Below are positions 44,110 through 52,763 of a DNA stretch of 64,000 bases, piece by piece; position 1 is the stretch's first letter; each line of letters starts with the position of its first letter. A program made the position numbers and the translations under genes. Under the pieces are notes generated by a model. That model was not told the origin of the DNA. It worked only from the letters and a program-made list of their open reading frames with translations, and made no database searches. Origin of the DNA: Yponomeuta sedellus (lineage: Eukaryota; Arthropoda; Insecta; Lepidoptera; Yponomeutidae); assembly GCA_934045075.1 (NCBI GenBank), contig OW203736.1:3516591-3580590 (forward strand), given 5' to 3'.

Positions 44110-45470
44110 CTGAATGCTACTGAATTAAAACATTCCCCCAGCCCAATACAAAGGAGCTTTCTCGCCTCCCTCTCAACTCCAAATTGAGACAAATTGCGTT
44201 CATTCAAATCGAGAGCGTACGCGGTCAGAATTTAAACTCGCAAAATTACAATTTCCCGACAAAAATTCTTCCCGAAGATTGACAACTTTCCCAATGTAGA
44301 AAAAGCGAGCAAATGCGAACAATGATGCAACCGTAAAGCTCCAACTTTTGTAAACAGTACGCCGAATTGCCCTGAGATATTGAAACTAGCCGCTTCGTCG
44401 GACCAAACGGAAATTGTAACGATTTTAATCGCTGCTGAAACTTTATTAATTAAAAGTTGCGCCGCACATTTCACGTTGCATAATAAGAAAAAAAAACAAA
44501 TGGGTGCACACACGTTGCCTGAGCCGAAGACACGTCCGTCGCCGACGAAGACGTTCACAAGACTGACAGACAAATATTCGCTATCGGAAACTTCTTATCG
44601 CCAAAATAATTCAAAACCCACCCCTTACTATAAAATGTCCAACTACACAATTAGAATCTTTACCACCTTGAATTAGAGCTCAAATCCGCGACAGACGCGG
44701 TGTGTCATAGGTCACGGAGCATGCGCGGGGGAAAGAGACGACGGAAATCATTTCTAAAGTGTAAAACAGGGACAGATGTGTTTTAGAAATTTCGTCATTT
44801 ATCGCAGATCCTCTGTCGACAAGTAAGCTTTGGATCAAAGGTACTTGTAGTTTTTAAATATCTAATTCTTGGTTCATGATTAAAACACTTTTAATCTCGG
44901 TAAGTGTATGTAGTTGTTTATATTACTTACACTTTTATATTAATAACTATTTAATTTTATATTAATAATGATACCCGTGCTGACTAAAAACCAGTGTTGA
45001 GGAGTAAACTCCTCAACACTGGTTTCAACAGTATGCTGTATGTCAGCAGTATAATATCAGCAGTATGCTGAGTCAGATGCCTATTGCAGCAGCAGAGACG
45101 CACTGTGATCATTGATTGCAAATGTTTTGTTAATTATGCTGTTTTGTAGTGTCGTGTATTAAGTTGACAGTATGTCTAATATTTTGTGTAACTGTTGCTG
45201 TAATAAATGTGTTTTCATCTTCTTCTGAACCTATTTATCGGACTATAGTCAGGACATTTTTCCATGTTACTGATGTCTTTGCCTGGTCAGCATAGCACAG
45301 GCTATTCAAGTTTTAGACCAGCAAGGTCAGTATGGCGGCACGAGTCACGTGTTTTATGGGGCTTTAACCTCAGAATTCGACAGTCAATGTAGGTACTGGA
45401 AATTCGCAACTTTGACATTTCAAACGTGGTACGTATTATTCGTGGTACGCAGATCGTCATCCCACCTGGT
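44110..45470. other. No gene seen; one strong hairpin
   Basis: aaaccagtgttgaggag (44988-45004) and its exact complement (45009-45025) form a 17-bp stem with a TAAA loop. A GC-richer patch at 44690-44760 could be promoter sequence for the minus-strand exon at 43550, but nothing proves it. Confidence 0.45.
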
Positions 45471-45479
45471 CGGAGGGCG

Positions 45480-45640
45480 TCCTACACTACGTTTGCCGAT
45501 TGGTACATGCCAGCCGGGTTTAGAAACCACGAGCTCCCTAATGCCTATGTGACCATCTCAGGCACTGAGGTCTCCTCACGATGTTGTCGTTCACAGTTAG
45601 CGAGTGGTATTGCTACTATAAGTTCACAATTGTTCTACCT
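45480..45640 (-). repeat. Family F SINE fragment
   Basis: attggtacatgccagccggg to tattgctactataagttcac. Confidence 0.6.
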
Positions 45641-45884
45641 GTGAAACAAGCTCAATAGAAAACCTCTCTGTGTAAAGCTCCCATGATGTTAAGAGACCTA
45701 TATACCGTGAAAATGCGTGACGTAAATGAAAATCATCGCATCTTGATAGAGACCTGATTTCTAATAAGGATGTGGAATTTCAATTTCATTTCGTCTATTG
45801 CCAGAATGTAGGCCAGTAGGGTCTTTGCGTAATGTAGTTATAGACAGATAGAGAAAACTGTATGGTAGGTAAAAAACCTTGTTA

Positions 45885-46000
45885 TGCCCCCACTGTTGGG
45901 GCACGGGTCTCCTCCTGCATCGCGGCAAGGTTAGGCCATACTCCACCACGGGGGCCAATTCCGGGTTGGTGGAGGATTGTAAGACAGTGGCCGGCCTTAC
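45885..46000 (-). repeat. Family E SINE 3' fragment
   Basis: gcccccactgttggggcacg to gacagtggccggccttactg, then unrelated sequence. Confidence 0.7.
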
Positions 46001-46139
46001 TGTACTTAAAAAAAGAAATTATATGGATGTTTGTCAATCTGAGTACAGACAGCATATTATTTTAGATTTTCAGACTGTTATTTTCAGTATTTTTAAATTT
46101 TTTTTAAATACTTATACCCGAGATTTCTGCATTTAACCT

Positions 46140-46350
46140 CATGGTTGGACGTAACAAGCGCTGACGAATGTAAACACATCAGACACCAGGGTTTCCTCAC
46201 GATGTTATCCATCACGTTAGTGAGTAGTATTGCTACTATAACGTCTGTAATGTACATATAGAAAACAAAGTCATTGGTAAATGCCGGGATTTGAACGCAC
46301 CACCTCCCGATTGAAAAGCTCCAGTTCTATCGCTCCGCGGTATTTTTGTG
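46140..46350 (-). repeat. Family F SINE
   Basis: cacatcagacaccagggttt, cctcacgatgttatccatca and a degenerate tRNA-like head ending gctccgcggta. Confidence 0.65.
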
Positions 46351-46420
46351 TCTTGTATACAATTTTGTCTATAGATTTTTTTGACAGGTTTTTTTGACAT
46401 GATGACAGTTTTGTCGACAG

Positions 46421-46620
46421 ACGACCTCTATGGCGTAGCGGTAGCGCGTCTGCCTACCGTGCAAGAGGTCCCGGTTCGAATCCCGGTTGGGAACAATAAA
46501 AAAACCCCAGATCTTGGATGTTTACATGTTTGTGACGTCGTTGTTTCTGGTTCCCACGACACAGGGTATCTTAGTGTGGGGCCAGAAGCAATGTATGTGC
46601 TTGTATGTAAATGTTGTTAC
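46421..46620 (+). repeat. Family C SINE
   Basis: gacgacctctatggcgtagc, gaggtcccggttcgaatccc, the ccagatcttggatg body and the gtatgtaaatgttgtt tail. Confidence 0.8.
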
Positions 46621-47054
46621 AAAAACAATGTTGTCTTCTGGAATATCCAATGCCGCAAGTCGCGTGTTTTTTTAACGCGCCCAAAGTCGAAAGACGCGTC
46701 TTTCCGGTACATATAATTCCAACATTTCATACTGTATTTACATATTGAAGAAGAAGAAGAAATACATTTATTTATCGCCACACAGACATATACAAATCGT
46801 AGAATAGAACAAAATATTAAAAAAAGTAACAAAAACAAACAAATACGACAAAACACAGCAAGCGGATACGGGTCATGTCCATGCGGCGGTAAAACGGCCT
46901 CAGGCTCAGTACTTGCTGCAGGTTTTTTGCCCACAGCACTGATTTTCAGCAAGGGCCTGGTGACAGTGACTCACGGAAAGTCGCATCGAGACCCACGACG
47001 TACGATACGATACGATACGTATTGACACTATGTTTTATGCTTATCCCTGTAATT

Positions 47055-47200
47055 GTATACTCTACTAGCTGTGCCCCGCGGTGTTACCCGCGGTTTATCG
47101 ATTTTCCCATGGGAATAAGATATTTTCCCGCAGTAAAACGTAGCCTATGTGTCAATCCAGGGTGTCAGCTAACTCTATACCAATTTTTATTAAAAGAAAA
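47055..47200 (-). repeat. Family I dispersed repeat
   Basis: ctgtgccccgcggtgttacc to gtcagctaactctatacca, the reverse of the order at 33975-34145. Confidence 0.55.
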
Positions 47201-47398
47201 CACTGAACTTTTGTCCAGTCCGGTCTCTTGACGTCCCCGGTAACTTGAGGGACTTTTCGTACGGGGTACTTTTAGTCCTTCGTGTGCGTTATGCGATACA
47301 ATTTACAAGAGATCTATATCGACGGACAAAAAAGTACCCGGGGGATAGTCCCTCGTCTGCGCAGGTCTTTAGAGTTATAAAGAGTCCGTACGGTCTTA

Positions 47399-47569
47399 GG
47401 GCCTGTGCAGACGGGGTACTTTTTTGTCCCGCAAAAGTGCAGTACGCTAGTACCCTTTTTCGGGCGATAAATGACCTCATTCTGTATACGTTGAGTCCGT
47501 GACAAGTACTCTGTAACCATTCAAGAATTTTTGTCCCATGGGACAAAAGTCTCGCGTCTGCGCAGGCCC
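47399..47569. mobile_element. Harbinger-type MITE with TTA duplication
   Basis: GGGCCTGTGCAGACG at the left and its counterpart GGGCCTGCGCAGACG (reverse complement of the right end), flanked by TTA at 47396-47398 and 47570-47572. GGGCCTG ends and TTA/TAA targets are standard for PIF/Harbinger MITEs. A half-copy of the same end lies at about 47341-47366. Confidence 0.75.
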
Positions 47570-47621
47570 TTAATCTTGTGCCCTGGGAGAAGGGGCGTTG
47601 CTGACAGTGGGATGCTAATTG

Positions 47622-47668
47622 CGTCTGCACATGTGCAAACGCGCCTGCACATGTGCACACGCGTCTGC
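47622..47668. repeat. 20-bp tandem repeat, about 2.4 copies
   Basis: gcgtctgcacatgtgcaaac is followed by gcgcctgcacatgtgcacac and gcgtctgc. Confidence 0.85.
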
Positions 47669-48259
47669 TTGATTAAAAGTATGGTGACCTTGATGATAGA
47701 TCATTATAGTTTTGTTCCACTTGCAGATGGGTGTTTGGGAGGCTCAGGCCAAGATCCCTGTTAGGCCAAGATCCCATCGGGGCGCCGATTGAGGGACCGT
47801 GTTCTTAACTGCCGCTCTGGTGCGTATATATCTTGACCAAAGGGCAGTGTGACCATAAGTGGCAGTTTCCTGCCTTTTGGGCATATACAAATCCCCTAAT
47901 TAAACCTCTGTCAGATTTTGTGGCAGTTCATGATTTTTGGCAGTTTTCGGCAGTATTAAACTAAAGCCCTATAAAGCAAGGCATAAAATAAAAATGGCAT
48001 GTAACCCTGTCGATATATAAACACATTGATTTGTGCAATGCTTGTAACATTGTACGCGGCCTCTTCTTGGGGACTCAACCGATATTCACCTTCTTACATT
48101 AGTTCTAATGTTGGCAGCAGTGAGTTTTGTAAGAGTTTTGCCTCTTGAGTTTGCATAGTTCGTTCGTTTTTGTTTTGTCAGGCAGAAATCAGAGTAGGAT
48201 CTTAGACACCGGCCATCGTTATTCGTTGGTTTTGAGAGTAACTGTTTTAACAAAGAACA

Positions 48260-48461
48260 CGGAGTAAACGAACGGGCGTACCACCCGGAGTGGGAACAAG
48301 ATCCATTGCTTTCTTCATGGATATCTAAAGCCAAAGACAATCCAGATATTGCGTTTTGTAAAGCCTGCCATATCAAATTAGTTACACGACTGTCTGCTCT
48401 GAAAGAACATGCAACAACTAACAAACACACGAAGAATATGTCTCGGTACCACTGTACCTAG
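48260..48461 (+). pseudogene. BED-type zinc-finger fragment of a hAT transposase
   Basis: Reads YHPEWEQDPLLSSWISKAKD, then FCKACHIKLVTRLSALKEHA and TTNKH before a stop. Aromatic-W-E, C-x2-C and H-x5-H spacing fit the DNA-binding BED/ZBED-like finger at the N-terminus of hAT transposases and related domesticated genes. Nothing resembling the catalytic core follows. Confidence 0.65.
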
Positions 48462-48487
48462 ACATATTCTTCGTGTGTTTGTTAGTT
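48416..48487. repeat. Perfect 28-bp hairpin
   Basis: 48416-48443 (aactaacaaacacacgaaga...) and 48460-48487 are exact inverted copies around a 16-nt loop. The left arm overlaps the zinc-finger fragment. Confidence 0.95.
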
Positions 48488-49181
48488 AGTGGGCACTGGG
48501 CAGTCATCGGTGAGTTAGTGTACCTAATCATTATTAAAGAAATATACCTACTATTATTATACACTGTAAAGTTTTTTTATTTGTTCAATAAAAGTACAAT
48601 ATTCTGTACGTATCTAGCAAAATGTTTTCTTTTGTGACCACAAATAATGAAACCTATCAGGCCATATGCATCTTCATAATGGTAGGTACCTAATTAAAGT
48701 TGGCATTTGTTTGGCATTTTCTTTGGTGTTATTGGGCATTTTTTGGCAGTTTTTCAGCTAATGTAAGGCAGGATTCGTATTTTGAAGTTGGTCACACTGC
48801 CAAAGGGACTCTATGGCAGCGTGGCAATGCTGCCAACATGTTGGGGTCCTTTGGTTCAGTTATTTTCAGTGGTTTGGATTACTTAGTTAGGATTTTTTTT
48901 GGTTTGCTACAATAATTTTTGTACATTCGTTCTGCGTTCTTGACGAAACCTTAAGTGGATATTGTAGAGCTAAGTTCACAGAATACTTTTAACATTTATT
49001 AAAAAAATATATAATATGTATGCATATTATAAATTTTTACAAATATTTTAATGTAACAATAAAATTTATTTCTAATTAGTAATTTCCCTAGCCCTTCGAG
49101 ATTCATAGTCTCATTTATAACACAATATTATTACAGTCTGTGATAAAAGGAAAGACATAACTACAGGTCACTTAAGCTCCC

Positions 49182-49224
49182 TTTGCAGTGTTTTAGATCA
49201 ATTATGTATCTAAAACACTGCAAA
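49182..49224. repeat. 17-bp hairpin
   Basis: tttgcagtgttttagat and its exact complement around a 9-nt loop. Confidence 0.9.
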
Positions 49225-49244
49225 TTCTAGACAACCCAATCGAT

Positions 49245-49425
49245 CATCCTAGTCCTAAACTAGGATACCCTATGCTAGGACCACCAGAAAAGGATGTCAC
49301 AAGGATCCAAACCAGACTGAGGCCATTACAAATCAAGCACAGCTGCCTCCTGTAGGAATCTAACCCACAATCTGTTTCGATAGTCCAGTGTGTTAACCGC
49401 AAGACCAATAAGGCAGTTAATCCAA
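49245..49425 (-). repeat. Degenerate tRNA-derived SINE
   Basis: On the minus strand ttattggtcttgcggttaac and gattgtgggttagattcct resemble A and B boxes. The ccagactgaggccat body also occurs near 35300. Confidence 0.4.
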
Positions 49426-49429
49426 ACAA

Positions 49430-50410
49430 AGGATAGTCCCATAGAACAAAAAAATGTAATAAGGTTGTCCAGAAGAGATCATGCAAAGCGATAAGACCGC
49501 CAATTGTATAACATTACTTGGATTTCACTAATCATTGTTGTAATTCTTTTTTCTGGCTGTGCAGTGTAATGTAAAGAGATCTCTTTCTATCTAACCAAGA
49601 GTAATGTGCTTTTCTGAAACGTCCAGACTTATGTTCGCCAGTTGGAATGTGTTGTTTTCCGTAGTACAATGCCTAGACCACGCATGCGGCATAGAGGGAC
49701 GACAATTTTGTTTATTAAATAATTCTTAGTTGTATTTTCATCGTCGCAACGCCTACCAAAATGTTATAGGCAAGTGAACAACTAAGCCACATGGGCGCAC
49801 AGAATGGGCATCTATAAAGTAATTAAATGAAGGTATCTAATGAGTTTCAGGACCACTTACCTTTGAAATCTTGATGAAATCCATTGCATGCACCACAAAA
49901 TCAATAATATAACCAAATAACGTATCGTAGCACGGGTCTTTGACTTAGATAAAAGAGTTCGTCGTGAACACAAACAGGAGAATCACAGGAAATGTCGATT
50001 TGCACTGTCACACTATCAGAAAATCTTCTGAAAAGGATCCAATCAACAGTAATTTACTTTTGAAAACACTGCACGCCACATTATCAGCTGACGTCAAACG
50101 TCTATTTTTCTTTTTAATTTAACTGCTGGATACAAGACGTTTTGAGCCTATTCGAAAATATTTTTACTATTCACAAAGTGGGAATACATATATTATTATC
50201 ACAAATTACAAAAATATTATTTTCACAAATTGAGCAGAGTTTAGTTGCATCAGTGCCCAAATTAATAAGTAATCACTGTATGTCAGACAAACGTAGTGGT
50301 TATATACTCTTTGGTGCGCGCCAAGTGGTTACGTTATATTTTAATCGTAAGAAAGGCTCTAGTACTCAGATAAATTAACTTTAAAGCTTACTTTGTGGTG
50401 ATATGATAAC
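49430..50410. other. No recognisable feature
   Basis: AT-rich, with a retroelement-tail-like gaccgccaattgtataaca at 49496. No gene seen. Confidence 0.4.
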
Positions 50411-50417
50411 TCAAAGA

Positions 50418-50491
50418 TCAGCAATGTTTCAAAATCATCAGTTATCTGCATGTCATGCACATGCAGATGATGATTTTTAAACATTGCTGAT
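50418..50491. repeat. Imperfect hairpin
   Basis: atcagcaatgtttcaaaatc... pairs with gatttttaaacattgctgat with a few mismatches. Confidence 0.75.
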
Positions 50492-50956
50492 TTCGTTCAA
50501 TCCTTACTTGTATGACTTTTATCATTCCAGGGCTGCCAGGTCGTGCTTTTTTAGACCAAGGCATCCTATTTCGTCCACATCATCCCATAGTAGGTAAACA
50601 GTAGGCAGGTGATAAACATCTTTCTTGCGTTTCAGTTATCAATAAGGCCGCCAATTGTACTTTGTATCTTTACATGTTTTATAATATGTGCTATGGTGTA
50701 CAATAAAGAATATTCTTATCTTATCTATCACAAATTCTATCATATTTGGATATAACACAACGGTAATACAATATAAACCTACTCATTCTTATTTGTTATG
50801 ATTTTTATTTTTATTTAAAGTTACAAATGCGTGTATAGTGAACAAGCAAGTGGCAAGATTGAAATTCTTTTTTAAACTAGATAAACATTAAAAAAAGAAA
50901 AACAACCGACCGAATAAACTAGGTAATTGGTGGAGGGGAATTATAATAAAGGGTAC

Positions 50957-50968
50957 AAGTAGATATAA
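50957..50968. repeat. Left 12-bp target-site duplication of the LINE
   Basis: aagtagatataa, identical to 56657-56668. Confidence 0.85.
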
Positions 50969-51164
50969 GAAAAAAAGCGCGGGAAACGTTAAAGTTGGCG
51001 GGTGTATTTTTTGGCTAAAATCTATAAATATTTAATTAGCATAGGTTTTTAGCATCAGCTGTATATATTTCTGTTAAATTATTGTAGTATAGTATTTATT
51101 TGTAAAATTTGTACGTAGTTTCTTCGTAGCTGGTAAGTTTTTGCAATTTTTATATTTGAGGCCC

Positions 51165-52763
51165 ATGGAGGAGCCGCCCGATCCGGGGGGCTCAGTCCCC
51201 CCGGTTGGCATTAATATCACCATTCCACCTAGCAATCTCAACGAATCCACCGGAATGGACACTGATGGTTCCATCAGGTCTGAAAAGAGAAAGAGGTCTG
51301 AAAAGAGAAAGAGATCTAGGGCGCAGCGCAAGTTATGCAGACACTGCAATAAGAGAAGGAAGCATCACAAGTGCGGTTCTGACACTGTGAATGTCTGTGG
51401 TTGCGACAGCGATGACTCAAAAAAACCAGTAGTCGAAACTGTAATGCCGACCGACACTCTGGATGCCTCGTCCCATAAAGATGTGGTATCTTCAGTGTTG
51501 TCGCCATCCTTTACCGCCTCAACATCCCAACAGTCTCCTCAGGTAGGTAGGGCTCTTTATGAACCAACAGATGTGTCTCCGTTTATAGTACATATTCAGA
51601 GAAATGCAACAGAGTCTTCACCTGTACCCACACTCCACCCGGTTTCTTTTGGGCAATACCTAAAGAAACGTGGCTTAAAAAATATAATTAATGGCAGTGT
51701 AAAACGCTTAAGTAGAAGCAAGCTCAGTCTTTCGTTTTCAGAGTTTAATGATGCCAATGCCTTTGTAGCCGACCCAGATTTGGAGAAAAATAATTTCAAA
51801 GCCTTTATACCAACCTTCAGTGTGACTAGGATGGGCATTGTTCGGGGAGTCCCTGCAGAGTGGACACCTGAAGAAGTCCAAGAAAATATATCGGTACCTA
51901 TTGGCTGTGGTAAGGTCATCAAAGTGAGAAGGTTCAATTATAAAGTGCATGGTCCAATTCCTACATGGAAGCCCTCTCAGACGGTAGTTATAACATTTGA
52001 TGGACAAGTTTTACCTAAACGGGTTTTCCTTTGTTATAATGCTCTCCCTGTTGAGCTATACACCTACCCAACAATACAATGTTACAACTGTTGTCGATTT
52101 GGACATACAAAAACTAGGTGTAACTCCACACCTAGGTGTTACAAATGTAGTAATGCTCACTCTGGTGACTCATGCGATGTAGAGGTTGGTAATGCCTCAT
52201 GCATTTCTTGCAATGGTAACCATTACGCAAACAACAAGTGCTGTCCTGAATATGATAGGCAATCTAGAGTAAAACTTTATATGGCTCAGAACTGCGTATC
52301 ATACTCCGAGGCCATTAAAATGCATCCACCCATCAGCAAATCTTATAGTGATGTCCTAATTTCTGCCCCTACAACCAGGTTCTCAACTCGGCCTGTTTCA
52401 TGTTCGCTTCCTTCTGATCCATCGCCAAAATCACACAAAAAAACAGTTTTTCGTACACCCTCCACTTCAAAAATTAGTAAGGGATACGATCGAGCTAGTC
52501 ATCAATCCCTTATTGCCGAATATGACCCCCCATCTTCCTCAAATGGTTGTGCCCTTCAAGGAAAATTGAAAGATTCTAAGGAGAATAATCAAACCATCTT
52601 GGAGTTAATCTCAGCTTTAATACAAGCAATATTATCTTCCTTTTCCAATAGTAATAATTCTGTACCGTCCAACGCCACCTCGATTATTCAGCTTGTTAAT
52701 TCTCTTTCCAACAATGGCCAGTTTAGGCAAAATCCTTCAATGGAATTGCCGCAGCATAATTAG
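51165..52763 (+). CDS. LINE ORF1, gag-like RNA-binding protein with three zinc knuckles
   Basis: 532 aa from ATG at 51165 (cccATGg). An upstream TTG would add 8 residues and is unlikely. Expected to coat the element RNA in the ribonucleoprotein. The N-terminus has an 18-bp in-frame duplication (RSEKRK repeated) inside a basic stretch (RAQRKLCRHCNKRRKHHK) that could be a nuclear signal. The middle resembles an RNA-recognition-like fold. Three knuckles follow at about 304-358: CYNCCRFGHTKTRC, CYKCSNAHSGDSC and CISCNGNHYANNKC. The end is Ser/Pro-rich. It overlaps ORF2 by 50 bp in another frame. Confidence 0.9.
   Translation: MEEPPDPGGSVPPVGINITIPPSNLNESTGMDTDGSIRSEKRKRSEKRKRSRAQRKLCRHCNKRRKHHKCGSDTVNVCGCDSDDSKKPVVETVMPTDTLDASSHKDVVSSVLSPSFTASTSQQSPQVGRALYEPTDVSPFIVHIQRNATESSPVPTLHPVSFGQYLKKRGLKNIINGSVKRLSRSKLSLSFSEFNDANAFVADPDLEKNNFKAFIPTFSVTRMGIVRGVPAEWTPEEVQENISVPIGCGKVIKVRRFNYKVHGPIPTWKPSQTVVITFDGQVLPKRVFLCYNALPVELYTYPTIQCYNCCRFGHTKTRCNSTPRCYKCSNAHSGDSCDVEVGNASCISCNGNHYANNKCCPEYDRQSRVKLYMAQNCVSYSEAIKMHPPISKSYSDVLISAPTTRFSTRPVSCSLPSDPSPKSHKKTVFRTPSTSKISKGYDRASHQSLIAEYDPPSSSNGCALQGKLKDSKENNQTILELISALIQAILSSFSNSNNSVPSNATSIIQLVNSLSNNGQFRQNPSMELPQHN

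Larger units (their letters stand above)
47845..48799 (+). mobile_element. hAT-family element with perfect 8-bp target duplication
   Basis: 955 bp with 11-bp TIRs CAGTGTGACCA (47845 and, inverted, 48789-48799), flanked by ccaaaggg at 47837-47844 and 48800-48807. CAG termini and an 8-bp duplication define hAT elements. It retains a zinc-finger exon fragment but no catalytic domain, so it is a deletion derivative. Confidence 0.85.

Noticed and set aside
44232..44676. Overlapping frames of about 100 codons on both strands
   Set aside because: Low-complexity composition, no motif, no splice signals. Probably chance in an AT-rich region.
47289..47660. 123-codon minus-strand frame
   Set aside because: It spans the Harbinger-type MITE and the neighbouring half-copy.
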